The notes beneath the pieces were generated by a model. It ran no database searches and was not told the DNA's origin. It saw only the letters and a list, made by a program, of their open reading frames with translations. Both the position numbers and the translations under genes were made by a program. DNA of 64,000 bases from Paenibacillus periandrae (GTDB taxonomy: Bacteria; Bacillota; Bacilli; Paenibacillales; NBRC-103111), in NCBI RefSeq assembly GCF_022458865.1, contig NZ_JAJNMU010000030.1, forward strand, positions 1-64,000, given 5' to 3'. Of this stretch, positions 1 to 8,202 are shown in pieces (positions within the stretch are counted from its first letter, which is position 1; each line of letters begins with the position of its first letter).

Positions 1-14
1 TACTGGATTTGCAT
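1..14 (-). CDS. ISL3-type transposase, first codons only
   Basis: Only the ATG and the first few codons (M-Q-I-Q) are inside the window. They match the start of the transposase of the copy at 32383-33624 (M-Q-N-Q). Whether the rest is intact cannot be seen. Confidence 0.55.
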
Positions 15-127
15 CTGTCTAATTCCTTTTGTTGTTTGGTAGGACTTACAACATTACAGGTTTAGCAGATGTTTTTCCATTTTCAAAAGTAGTTTATATC
101 GTCAAGCACTGATTTCTGTTTTGAGCC
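1..127 (-). mobile_element. End of an ISL3-family insertion sequence, running off the left edge
   Basis: The first 127 bases match the upstream ends of the two other ISL3-like copies in this window (near 33630-33738 and 38740-38793). They share the TGTTGTTTGGTAGGACTTAC block and the GCAGATGTTTTTCC block. The terminal inverted repeat ends at 127; read inward it is GGCTCAAAACAGAAATCAG, close to the left end of the copy at 32353. A transposase start lies at 14 on the minus strand (first residues M-Q-I-Q), so the gene itself is outside the window. The family is assigned by similarity to the other copies. Confidence 0.75.
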
Positions 128-164
128 ATAAATAAACTATTATTTTTGAGGGGTGTCAGCAATC

Positions 165-539
165 ATGAACAAATACATAAAAGGGATATTACTAACATTT
201 ATATACATATATTTTTTTGTTTTCTACACTGTAGCACTTTATTTATCTACTAACTTGATATTAGTGGACTTCTTTAGAGCGAACAGTTCAACTGCAGATG
301 AATTTTTAACATTTATAAAGCAAACAATCGTTTTTGCAGGCATTTTATCAATAATACTTATATTAATTATTCATTTATTATGGAGAAAGAAGAGAAAAGT
401 ATTTTATGTAGTTAGTATACTAACTTTAATATTATCAATAGTTGCTATATTTATATTAATCAATTCGGATATAGGTGGACCGGTAAGAATAAAACAAGAA
501 TATAGTAGGTATCACCAAGATGGCCGGAGCAGCATATAA
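165..539 (+). CDS. Small membrane protein of unknown function
   Basis: This 124-residue protein has about three hydrophobic segments: one near the start (rich in I, F and Y), one around residues 55-75, and one around residues 80-100. A short Lys/Arg-rich loop (RKKRK) separates the last two. The tail after the third segment is polar. The ATG at 165 is preceded by GAGGGG, although the spacing is long; a GTG at 153 in the same frame is possible. I do not recognise the family. It lies directly beside the IS end, so the gene or its promoter may have been disturbed by the insertion. It is AT-rich compared with the metabolic genes further on. Confidence 0.55.
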   Translation: MNKYIKGILLTFIYIYFFVFYTVALYLSTNLILVDFFRANSSTADEFLTFIKQTIVFAGILSIILILIIHLLWRKKRKVFYVVSILTLILSIVAIFILINSDIGGPVRIKQEYSRYHQDGRSSI

Positions 540-663
540 CCCCGTTTTCCTGCGGCGGATATTCTGTTCCTTGGTCTGCCCGAGATGAAAAGTGCAAGAC
601 AAATATATATTTCAAACCTTAGTTCAAAAACAATAGCTTAATCTGAAGAGGAAGTGATTTATT

Positions 664-1044
664 ATGTGTCGGTATGCGATGTACGGTCCTTATAAAGATA
701 TATTTGCATGTTTTACATGTAGAAAGGTATTTAAGCAAACTTCTGATCTTGAATTAATTAAAACTGAAATCCGAAATAGAAAATTTAGATGCCCTCAATG
801 TAGGGGAATTATGAAGGATATGGGACATGATTTTAAAACCCCTAGACAAGATAACCTTAAGCAATGGTTAAAGGTAGAATTATTATATAATAACGGTTTT
901 ACTTATCATTCCTGTGGTTGCGGTGGTCCAGGTTATAGACCGGCAAAATTATCTGAAGTTACAGAATTTATTAGAAATAATAGATATTTTAAATCTGAAG
1001 GAGAACTTTTATTAAGAAATTTAACAACCAAGTTTCGGGGTTGA
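664..1044 (+). CDS. Zinc-ribbon-like cytoplasmic protein, unknown function
   Basis: A 126-residue protein with two Cys pairs in the first half, CFTC near residue 17 and CPQC near residue 43. Together they form a C-x2-C...C-x2-C zinc-ribbon pattern. Another CGCGG cluster lies near residue 84. There are no membrane segments or signal peptide. GAGGAAGTG upstream of the ATG is a reasonable ribosome binding site. Metal binding is inferred from the Cys pairs and the function is not known. The next gene starts 28 bases downstream, so the two may be co-transcribed. Confidence 0.6.
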   Translation: MCRYAMYGPYKDIFACFTCRKVFKQTSDLELIKTEIRNRKFRCPQCRGIMKDMGHDFKTPRQDNLKQWLKVELLYNNGFTYHSCGCGGPGYRPAKLSEVTEFIRNNRYFKSEGELLLRNLTTKFRG

Positions 1045-1072
1045 TTATCAGTTTTTTACGGGGAGTGATTTT

Positions 1073-1819
1073 TTGCCATTTACATTTGCCCATCCATTAT
1101 ATTCATTTCCAATTAAATTTATAAAACCACGATATTTTAGTTTATCGGGACTTATTCTGGGAAGTATGTCTCCCGATTATGAGTATTTTATTGCACTAGA
1201 GCCATATCAAGCCATAGGGCATACACATAAAGGACTTCTTTTACAAGGGCTTCCCTTATGTGTAGTCATTTTATTCTTGCTGCACCTAATTAGGAAACCT
1301 TTAATATTACATCTGCCCTCTATGTTCCATATCGATGTGAAAGCCTACCAACTAATCAGATCCTTTGACTTTCGAGACATAAAAAATTGGATTGTGTTTT
1401 TACTGTCTGTTGTTATTGGTTTCTATAGTCATATTTTTTTGGATGCATTCACTCATAAATCAGGTTATTTTGTCATGAATTATCCTCTTTTACAAAACAT
1501 CTATTTTTCAGTTCCGTTATACAAGTTACTTCAACACATACTTTCTTTAATAGGTATGTTGGCTCAGATTTTACTAATCGTATGGTTATTAATTAAAACC
1601 CCTTTTTCCACAAAAAATTTCAGAGAAATAGGTCCGAAGAGAAAGATAATTTATTGGCTTATCGTACTTATAATAGCGATAGTCGTCGTTATTGCAAAGC
1701 TATACTTTACTTCAAGCACAAATATATTAGGGATGATTATTGTCTCTTCAATATCAGGATTCTTTCTAGGACTGGTAGTAGCAAGTTTAATCTTTCGAAA
1801 GAGACTGCGATATAGATAA
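1073..1819 (+). CDS. DUF4184-type membrane protein
   Basis: A 248-residue polytopic membrane protein. The N-terminus MPFTFAHPLYSFPIK and the following GSMSPDYEYF motif are typical of the DUF4184 family of bacterial integral membrane proteins of unknown role. A conserved-looking HTHKG motif follows near residue 50, and a YSHIFLDAFTH motif lies near residue 120. Several hydrophobic segments occupy the second half. The start is a TTG at 1073 behind GGGGAGTG. The His/Asp motifs could bind metal, but that is a guess. It sits just downstream of the zinc-ribbon gene. Confidence 0.7.
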   Translation: MPFTFAHPLYSFPIKFIKPRYFSLSGLILGSMSPDYEYFIALEPYQAIGHTHKGLLLQGLPLCVVILFLLHLIRKPLILHLPSMFHIDVKAYQLIRSFDFRDIKNWIVFLLSVVIGFYSHIFLDAFTHKSGYFVMNYPLLQNIYFSVPLYKLLQHILSLIGMLAQILLIVWLLIKTPFSTKNFREIGPKRKIIYWLIVLIIAIVVVIAKLYFTSSTNILGMIIVSSISGFFLGLVVASLIFRKRLRYR

Positions 1820-2091
1820 TGGCTCCGTCTGAATATCTTCGTTTCCTCAATCGGTCAGTCTATGGTTTCCCCCAAACCTGATGTTAACTTCCATATTATT
1901 ACACCCAATTTAACGTATCCTGCTTCTCTACCCGGAAAATAATCGATTGTTGCTATCGGAATCAGATCACTACGCTCATAAATGTTTACTACCAATATAA
2001 TCAGTTCCTTTAGATATTCATCATCTATTTAAAGAATCGGTTTTAATTGAATTAAAATCAATCGAATCAATAACAAGGAGGTTTTTAAAAA

Positions 2092-2501
2092 ATGCAAAAA
2101 TGGCAGCAGGAACTCATATTTATCAAACGAGATGCTAACGGCGTAATCGCGGCTATAAGTGAACGAACGCCAGAAGGGTACGTTGAGGAAAAAAGCACGG
2201 ACGAGTCGCGCTTTCACAGCAACACGAACACAGTCAGTTCTCCAGTCGAAAATATTATTATTCAAAATATAGAAGAACAAGAGAATCACATAAAGCACAT
2301 TGAACGTGCAGAAAGGGCTATTAACCGTCTTGGCACCCGACACCAAAAGCTGATACGGGCACGCTTCATGGAGGACGATTATGTTTCAGATACGGACGTA
2401 GCAGCAGAGCTTGGTTACAGCGATCGGCATTACCGCCGAAGTCAATGGCAATCTATAGATTGGCAGGTATACTTGGTTTGATGGTGCTGAAGGATGATTA
2501 A
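2092..2501 (+). pseudogene. ArpU-like phage late-gene regulator, frameshifted near its C-terminus
   Basis: The gene starts at an ATG behind AAGGAGG. The protein has a basic/acidic linker and then a sigma-70 region-4-like helix-turn-helix around residues 85-125 (QKLIRARFM...VAAELGYSDRHYRR), as in the ArpU family of phage late-transcription regulators. In the current frame it ends at 2481 in a sequence unlike the family. Shifting frame near 2440 gives a continuation S-M-A-I-Y-R-L-A-G-I-L-G-L up to a stop at 2501, which fits the family better. So a single-base indel probably removed the natural C-terminus. It is one of several phage-type leftovers between 2 and 4.6 kb. Confidence 0.65.
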
Positions 2502-2767
2502 ATAAAGGAATAAAAATGTATAGAAGGAAACGAAAAGTTGAGTTTAGGAATGTATCTTGCCTCCAGACATAAACCCATTACAGTACATTAAAAAAACGAT
2601 ACGCTTTTTACAATAATACATTACAAACAGCCATGACCCATCATTAGCCTTCCATTTTCACGCTTATTCTACTAACAATCGTACTTTATAAAGAACGAAT
2701 TTTTGGTTATAATAAAAATCTGGAGCGAGATGGTCCAAATCATACTTTTTTATGAAGGAGAACGTCC

Positions 2768-3676
2768 ATGAAATGTTCATTGTCTAGACTGGCCATAAAA
2801 GCAGTCGTGTTAAGTCTTGCTGTTACTTTTGTTTTCTTCTCTTCACTTACTGGCTTCGTGAGTAAATCATATGCCGAAGATCAACAAATCGTTGCGACAT
2901 GGCTATGGAATACATACTCAATTTGGAAAGAGAAAGACAAAACACTTGATTTTCTTGGTCAAAACGGTATCAATCTTTTGTATCTGCAAATTGATGTAGA
3001 TATACCTTCCGATGTTTATAGTACCTTTATTAGAGAAGCTGAAAGTCGTGGTATTAAAGTTCATGCTTTAGGTGGAGCCCCCGAATGGGTCTTACCCGAG
3101 CAGCAAGGGAAACTGTACCAGTTCATAGATTGGGTGAACACATACAATAACAGCGTTCTTCCCAGCGAACGATTTAACGGTATCCATCTTGATGTGGAGC
3201 CGTATGTGCTTCCGCAATGGCGGAGTGACCCAGATAAGATGGTAGGGCTTTGGATGGATACAATTAGCGGTTTTGTCCAGCAAGTCAAAGCAGATACACA
3301 TTTAACTACTGGTGTAGATTTGCCGGTGTGGCTAGATAGGTTTAACGTCCCTGATGGATACGGTGGTAGAACTACGCTTTCGGATTGGATGATCCGCAGG
3401 CTGGATCAAATCTCCTTGATGGCCTATATTGATAATGCCGAGGACATTATCAAATCCGTTTCGAATGAGTTGGTTGAAGCTGAAAAAGCCAGCAAGCCGG
3501 TCATCATTGGGGTAGAAACCCTCAACAATAACGAAGAGCACAGCAGCTTTTATGCAAAGGGAAGATCCCAAATGCAAAGTGAATTGAATACGGTAATCCG
3601 AACGCTCTCGAGCAATTCATCTTTTGCCGGATATGCCATTCATGAATATGAAAGCTGGACTTCTTTAAAAGATTAA
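2768..3676 (+). CDS. Secreted TIM-barrel glycosidase-like protein
   Basis: This 302-residue protein has an N-terminal signal peptide: positive residues, a long hydrophobic core to about residue 30, then a probable cleavage after S-Y-A-E. The mature part alternates strand- and helix-like stretches as in a (beta/alpha)8 barrel. It contains an acidic IHLDVEPY motif near residue 140, resembling the catalytic or substrate-binding strand of glycoside hydrolase-like barrels. GAAGGAGAACGTCC precedes the ATG. The exact enzyme family is not recognised and no substrate is claimed. A terminator at 3823-3846 closes the unit, so it is likely monocistronic. Confidence 0.6.
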   Translation: MKCSLSRLAIKAVVLSLAVTFVFFSSLTGFVSKSYAEDQQIVATWLWNTYSIWKEKDKTLDFLGQNGINLLYLQIDVDIPSDVYSTFIREAESRGIKVHALGGAPEWVLPEQQGKLYQFIDWVNTYNNSVLPSERFNGIHLDVEPYVLPQWRSDPDKMVGLWMDTISGFVQQVKADTHLTTGVDLPVWLDRFNVPDGYGGRTTLSDWMIRRLDQISLMAYIDNAEDIIKSVSNELVEAEKASKPVIIGVETLNNNEEHSSFYAKGRSQMQSELNTVIRTLSSNSSFAGYAIHEYESWTSLKD

Positions 3677-3822
3677 GATTTCAGTTAATCTGTTCTTTTT
3701 AATGAACTAAAGCGATACAAATCATGTCCGTTCTAAGACCGTACTGAGGCCGCTTTATGTCCGATTCTTTGACGTAAGGCATGGTAATTGTATTGTAGCA
3801 AAATTGGATACGAACTATTGAG

Positions 3823-3846
3823 GGGCGCCGCTGGTGTCCTTTTTTG
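3823..3846 (+). terminator. Rho-independent terminator
   Basis: A stem of GGGCGCC paired with GGTGTCC (two G-U pairs) around a short loop, followed by a run of T. It lies 150 bases after the secreted barrel protein gene. Confidence 0.6.
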
Positions 3847-3943
3847 TTATCCATTTAACCAATTGGAGGTGAACACCATTACTTTAGATATTTAAAAGGA
3901 AAACCCTTCCTTATGTCGAAATGTGATGGTGGGAGGTGCTACA

Positions 3944-4300
3944 GTGCCAAAATGTGCAAGATGTAACGGGACAGGTAAGTACAAAGTTTTTTGGATTTTT
4001 AAATATTGGTGTGATGTCTGCGAGGGGCGGGGGACCCATTCCTCATATGGAACACGTAAATTAGCAAAGGTTGCACACAATAGAGATGACTTTGAAAGTA
4101 TTTCGAGCTCTTGGAGTTTTTCCACTAATGAAAGCTCCTCTCAGAGCTACCATGATAGTAGTAGTTCAAGCAGTTGGGGGAATTCAAACGATTCAAGTGA
4201 TTCAAGTAGTAGCTATAGTTCATCAAATGACGACTCGGGAAGTTCATACGATTCAGATAGTGATAGCTCCAGCGGTAATTCATCAGATGATTCCGACTGA
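3944..4300 (+). CDS. DnaJ-type zinc-finger protein with a Ser/Asp-rich tail
   Basis: The start chosen is a GTG at 3944 because GGGAGG lies at the right distance; ATGs at 3923 and 3926 lack a ribosome binding site. The N-terminal 30 residues contain two C-x2-C-x-G-x-G units (CARCNGTG and CDVCEGRG), the signature of the DnaJ cysteine-rich zinc domain. After a short basic linker, the last 70 or so residues are almost entirely Ser, Asp, Asn and Tyr, a disordered acidic tail. There is no J domain. Metal binding is inferred from the motif. The tail may act as a flexible spacer or phosphorylation-rich segment, but nothing in the sequence shows this. Confidence 0.65.
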   Translation: MPKCARCNGTGKYKVFWIFKYWCDVCEGRGTHSSYGTRKLAKVAHNRDDFESISSSWSFSTNESSSQSYHDSSSSSSWGNSNDSSDSSSSYSSSNDDSGSSYDSDSDSSSGNSSDDSD

Positions 4301-4333
4301 GTATATTAAAAGCTAAATCGAAAAAAGTACTAC

Positions 4334-4358
4334 GCACCCTAACCGGTGCTTTTTATTT
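4334..4358 (+). terminator. Rho-independent terminator
   Basis: GCACC and GGTGC form a stem around a six-base loop, followed by TTTTTATTTT, just after the Ser/Asp-rich protein gene. Confidence 0.7.
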
Positions 4359-4394
4359 TGTCAAAAACCGACTTAACACTGTTGGAGGTGACTC

Positions 4395-4556
4395 ATGAGA
4401 GTCGAAAGCATACCGATTAACCTGATCCGGCCTAATGATTGGAATCCGAATGAGATGGACGATCATATCTATCAATCTTTAATTGAAAGTATCCGGAAGC
4501 TCGTCACCACGAACGGAATATTGACCAAAAAGATAGCAGACCAATCCCACCAGTGA
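4395..4556 (+). pseudogene. ParB/Spo0J-like nuclease-domain stub
   Basis: A 53-residue reading frame that starts at an ATG with a strong TTGGAGGTG ribosome binding site. The N-terminus (IPINLIRPNDWNPNEM) is typical of the ParB-like N-terminal domain found in phage and plasmid proteins that specify 'important positions'. The frame ends soon after, where the family would continue with the GxRR box, so this is the head of a gene whose remainder has been deleted. It supports the reading of this stretch as prophage debris. Confidence 0.55.
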
Positions 4557-4622
4557 ATCAAGACCCCACAGCATTTTATGTTATGATTCCATTGACATAA
4601 AGGAATGAGTGGAGGGTGCAAC

Positions 4623-4850
4623 ATGGAACTTCTTCGGAAGCAAATTCCTTCCCTAAATATGTGTATGAGGGAGATGAACCTGCAAGGCTTGGAATTTAGT
4701 GAGGTTGTTGTAGAATGTTTTGAGGCGATATTTAACAGACAATTTCATCATCCGGCACCACTGTCGGCGGGTGAATTAGATTACTGGACGAGCCCCGAGT
4801 CGGGGTCCGTTTCGAAATGTGTTGACACGACACCAAATGGTGCCCTATGA
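4623..4850 (+). CDS. Small protein of unknown function
   Basis: A 75-residue frame with a good ribosome binding site (GGAGGGTGCAAC before the ATG). The first 45 residues look like an amphipathic helical protein. The last 30 residues run through a GC-rich hairpin (CCCCGAGTCGGGG) and into the promoter of the next operon, suggesting the natural end has been lost or that the tail is unselected. No family is recognised. Confidence 0.35.
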   Translation: MELLRKQIPSLNMCMREMNLQGLEFSEVVVECFEAIFNRQFHHPAPLSAGELDYWTSPESGSVSKCVDTTPNGAL

Positions 4851-4873
4851 TTAACATGACACTAAATGGTGTC
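4822..4873 (+). promoter_or_regulatory. Promoter with two ArsR-type operators
   Basis: A sigma-A-like promoter, TTGACA at 4822 and TATGAT at 4846, has an 18-base spacer. The spacer is filled by a dyad GACACCAAATGGTGCC (4829-4844). A second, better copy, GACACTAAATGGTGTC, lies at 4858-4873 over the transcription start. Placing one site between the -35 and -10 and one at +1 is a classic repressor arrangement. The ArsR gene begins at 4984, so autoregulation of the three-gene operon is the natural inference. Confidence 0.7.
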
Positions 4874-4983
4874 TAATTAGGGGTCCTCGCCTCGTGTTGC
4901 TACGTACGAAGAACCGCTTCTTTTAAGAAGGTTGTGAAATTAACGTCTGTGACTAGGTAATAATATTTATAGGAGAGGGTGTT

Positions 4984-5313
4984 GTGAGCAAGAACAACCA
5001 GTTGCGGGATGTGTATGACGCGATTGCAGATCCAACTAGGCGCCAACTGATTCGTCTGTTAGCAGAGGCAGAGGAGATACCGCTTCATGAATTAACAGTG
5101 CAGTTACAAATGGGCCGTACTGCGGTATCCAAGCATTTGACAATTCTTAAAGAGGCCGGGCTGGTGCTTGACCGAAAAGTCGGCAGAGAAACGCGATTTA
5201 GGCTAAACGCCTCTCCACTCAGAGAAATTCAAGATTGGGTGGCTTTCTACTGCAAGTTCTGGAGTACCAATAGGTTGCGTTTGAACCAACTATTAGAGGA
5301 GGAAGAAGAATGA
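4984..5313 (+). CDS. ArsR-family transcriptional repressor
   Basis: A 109-residue winged-helix regulator of the ArsR/SmtB fold. The N-terminal DAIADPTRRQLIRLL motif and the recognition-helix stretch MGRTAVSKHLTILKEAGLV are diagnostic. No CxC-type metal ligands are visible, so it is more like the SdpR/YdfF-type members that pair with AHSA1 proteins than an arsenic sensor. The start is a GTG behind GGAGAGGG. Its stop overlaps the ATG of the next gene (ATGA), so translation is coupled. Two dyads in the upstream promoter are the likely operators. Confidence 0.85.
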   Translation: MSKNNQLRDVYDAIADPTRRQLIRLLAEAEEIPLHELTVQLQMGRTAVSKHLTILKEAGLVLDRKVGRETRFRLNASPLREIQDWVAFYCKFWSTNRLRLNQLLEEEEE

Positions 5314-5705
5314 GTTTAACATTATCCTTGGATTTTCAGTTCAAGAAATCGATTGAAAAGGTGTGGTCCGCTCTTACCGATTCAAGCAAGCTTGCCAAGT
5401 GGACTATGGAAAATAATTTTAAGCCTATTGTGGGATACCGTTTTCAGTTTCGCACGCAGCCGACCGAATGGTGGAATGGAATTATTGACGGCGAAGTGCT
5501 TATCGTGGAAGCACCAAACCGATTGTCTTATACTTGGGAAAGCGGAGAGAAGCACACGGTTACCTGGACGCTGAAGGATTTAGGGGACGGAACGGTTAAT
5601 CTTCATCTCGAACAAACCGGAATCTCAAATGATCAAGCACTCGCAGGCGCTAAGTATGGCTGGAGTAATTGGTTCCGCGAGTTTGAAAAGGTGTTGGAAC
5701 AATAG
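5310..5705 (+). CDS. AHSA1/SRPBCC-domain protein
   Basis: A 131-residue protein with the Bet v1/START-like fold of the AHSA1 (activator of Hsp90 ATPase homologue 1-like) family. It has an N-terminal FQFKKSIEKVWSALTDSSKLAKW motif, a central hydrophobic beta sheet, and a C-terminal long helix containing GWSNWFREFEKVL. Such domains bind hydrophobic ligands in a deep cavity. It is translationally coupled to the ArsR gene, and ArsR-AHSA1 pairs are common in Bacilli. The ligand is unknown. A UvrA-like ATPase follows 31 bases later. Confidence 0.8.
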   Translation: MSLTLSLDFQFKKSIEKVWSALTDSSKLAKWTMENNFKPIVGYRFQFRTQPTEWWNGIIDGEVLIVEAPNRLSYTWESGEKHTVTWTLKDLGDGTVNLHLEQTGISNDQALAGAKYGWSNWFREFEKVLEQ

Positions 5706-5736
5706 CCGTCTCACTACGAATAAAGGAAGATATCTG

Positions 5737-7986
5737 ATGACCCAAGAATATATAGAAATCCGCGGCGCCCGGGAAAATAACCTTAAAGATGTGTCTTTGC
5801 GCATTCCCAAACGTAAAATCACCATTTTTACTGGTGTATCCGGCTCCGGTAAATCATCGATCGTTTTCGATACCATTGCAGCTGAATCCCAGCGTCTGCT
5901 GAATGAAAACTTCGGTATGTTCGTCCGCAACTTCTTGCCGCGTATCCCGCAACCCGATGCAGACGCTATCGAAAATCTGAGCATGGCGGTTATCGTCGAC
6001 CAAAAACGCTTGGGAGGCGGTGCTCACTCGACCATGGGTACGATTACGGATATTGCACCTATACTTCGGCTGCTATACTCACGTGTAGGTCATCCTTACG
6101 CAGGTAACGCCAATGCCTTTTCCTTCAATGATCAGCATGGTATGTGCCCGGAATGCAACGGTGTAGGCCGCAAGCTTGGAGTTGACTCGAAGAGAGCATT
6201 GGACATATCCAAATCACTCAACGAAGGCGCCATCTTGCTTCCAGAGTATGGCGTTGACAGCTGGGATTGGAACATTATTACCCAGTCAGGTTTGTTTGAT
6301 AACGACAAAAAGCTTGTCGATTACACCGAGGCAGAAATGGAACAGCTTTTGTACGGCAAACCGTATAAGGTTGAAATGCAAGTCGGAGGAAAGCCAGTAA
6401 AATTTACCTCTGAAGGTATCATTGAGAAGTTCAGCGGCAAGTACATCAAGCGAGATCTCAAAACGAGGGCGGAGCGCACTCAAAAAATGGTAGAGCCGTT
6501 TATAACCGAAGGTCCATGCTACCTCTGCCGCGGCGCCCGTCTTAGCCAAGCGGCTCTTAGCTGTAAAATCAACGGTAACAATATTGCCGAACTGTCTTCC
6601 ATGGAGGTAGGTCGGCTGATTGCGGTCATCAAGGAAATAAAAGATCCGATAGCGGCGCCTATGGTTAAAGCATTAACGGAAAGGCTGCAGCACCTGGTTG
6701 ATATTGGTCTGGAATATCTCAGTCTCGACCGCGAAACCGACACTTTATCCGGTGGAGAATCACAGCGTGTCAAAATGGTCAAACACCTGAGCGGCAGCCT
6801 CGTGGATGTGGTATACATTTTTGATGAGCCGAGCGTTGGCCTGCATCCCCGTGATGTGCACCGGCTTAATGAACTGCTGCAGAAACTGCGCGATAAAGGC
6901 AACACTGTCATAGTTGTCGAACACGATCCTGATGTGATTCAAGTAGCCGATCATATAGTTGATGTCGGTCCTTTTGCAGGCAGCCGCGGCGGTACCATTG
7001 TTTACGAAGGCAGTTATTCCGGACTGCTACAGGCCGATACCTTGACGGGCAAGTATATGAAACAATCCATGCCGCTTAAGGATCATTTTCGTCCGGCAAC
7101 GGGCAAGCTATCCGTCGTGGGCGCCAATCTACACAATTTGAGCAATGTTAGCGTTGATATACCAACGGGTGTATTAACCGTAGTGACAGGCGTTGCCGGT
7201 TCAGGCAAAAGCACACTGATCAACGAGGTATTTTTGCAAAAGCATCCTGATGCGATAGTGATCGATCAGGCAGCTGTAGGTGTCTCGACCCGTTCGAATC
7301 CAGCCACGTACACGGGCATCATGGACGATGTGCGCAAGGCCTTTGCATCAGCCAACAAAGTGAAACCCGGGTTGTTCAGCTTTAATTCCACGGGTGCCTG
7401 TGAAAACTGCCAAGGTCTTGGTGTTGTTTATACCGAGTTGGCATTTATGGAAACCGTTAAAACAACCTGCGAAATATGCGGCGGCAAACGTTTTAAAGAG
7501 GAGGTGCTCGCTTACAAACTGGGCGATAAATCGATCGCCGATGTGCTGGAGATGACCGTACAACAAGCCCTCTCTTTTTTTGATATCAAAGAAGTTGTGC
7601 GCAAGTTGCAGGCAATGAGTGATGTGGGACTGGATTATTTGACACTCGGCCAGCCGCTCAGCACACTATCGGGCGGTGAGTGCCAACGCATCAAGCTGGC
7701 CAGCGAGCTGCATAAAAAGGGAAGCATTTACGTCATGGACGAGCCGACGACCGGGCTGCACATGTCGGATATCGCCCATTTGCTTGCTATCATGAATCGT
7801 CTTGTAGATGCGGGAAATACTGTCATTGTGATCGAACATAATCTGGATGTGATCAGAAACGCCGATTGGATCATAGATATGGGTCCCGAAGGCGGCAGTA
7901 ATGGTGGTCAAGTCATATTCGATGGTACGCCAAAACAGCTTTTAAGCGCAAAACATTCACTTACAAGCAAGTATTTGAGCAGGTGA
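5737..7986 (+). CDS. UvrA-like ABC ATPase (short, UvrA2-type)
   Basis: A 749-residue protein with two ABC nucleotide-binding halves. It has Walker A GVSGSGKSS near residue 33 and GVAGSGKST near residue 490, signature motifs LSGGESQRV and LSGGECQRI, and Walker B motifs FDEPS and MDEPT. UvrA zinc-module cysteines are present in each half (CPECNGVG; CENCQGLG...CEICGG). At 749 residues it is about 200 shorter than canonical UvrA (about 940), as in the UvrA2/DrrC-like class linked to drug tolerance rather than core excision repair. The start is the ATG at 5737; upstream codons overlap the preceding gene. Position after ArsR and AHSA1 suggests a ligand-induced protection operon, which is an inference. 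Confidence 0.85.
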   Translation: MTQEYIEIRGARENNLKDVSLRIPKRKITIFTGVSGSGKSSIVFDTIAAESQRLLNENFGMFVRNFLPRIPQPDADAIENLSMAVIVDQKRLGGGAHSTMGTITDIAPILRLLYSRVGHPYAGNANAFSFNDQHGMCPECNGVGRKLGVDSKRALDISKSLNEGAILLPEYGVDSWDWNIITQSGLFDNDKKLVDYTEAEMEQLLYGKPYKVEMQVGGKPVKFTSEGIIEKFSGKYIKRDLKTRAERTQKMVEPFITEGPCYLCRGARLSQAALSCKINGNNIAELSSMEVGRLIAVIKEIKDPIAAPMVKALTERLQHLVDIGLEYLSLDRETDTLSGGESQRVKMVKHLSGSLVDVVYIFDEPSVGLHPRDVHRLNELLQKLRDKGNTVIVVEHDPDVIQVADHIVDVGPFAGSRGGTIVYEGSYSGLLQADTLTGKYMKQSMPLKDHFRPATGKLSVVGANLHNLSNVSVDIPTGVLTVVTGVAGSGKSTLINEVFLQKHPDAIVIDQAAVGVSTRSNPATYTGIMDDVRKAFASANKVKPGLFSFNSTGACENCQGLGVVYTELAFMETVKTTCEICGGKRFKEEVLAYKLGDKSIADVLEMTVQQALSFFDIKEVVRKLQAMSDVGLDYLTLGQPLSTLSGGECQRIKLASELHKKGSIYVMDEPTTGLHMSDIAHLLAIMNRLVDAGNTVIVIEHNLDVIRNADWIIDMGPEGGSNGGQVIFDGTPKQLLSAKHSLTSKYLSR

Positions 7987-8069
7987 TTGATTATGGCATG
8001 GTCCTAACTCAATAATACATCGTGGCAGCTCGGTTCATTGAATAGGAGCGCCTCTTTGAAGCTGTCGGG

Positions 8070-8097
8070 TGAATCGGCAGCTTTTTCAGTATCATTA
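8070..8097 (+). terminator. Rho-independent terminator after the UvrA-like gene
   Basis: AGCTGTCG pairs with TCGGCAGCT around a short loop, followed by TTTT. It lies 85 bases past the stop of the UvrA-like gene. Confidence 0.6.
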
Positions 8098-8202
8098 GCA
8101 TCACAGAAAGCGTTTGATTAACTAATTTACATTTATTAGATGCCCCATTATAATAGGTGCAATAATAGCGCACAAATAACGATAGAAAGGTGAAATAAAA
8201 TA

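Noticed and set aside
4071..4316. An 81-residue frame inside the Ser/Asp-rich gene
   Set aside because: It is the shifted reading of a repetitive AGT/GAT codon run and has no start signal of its own.
8100..8115. A cre-like sequence GAAAGCGTTTGATT before the SGNH hydrolase
   Set aside because: Several positions outside the central AAAGCGTTT core do not match the CcpA consensus, unlike the perfect site at 53364.
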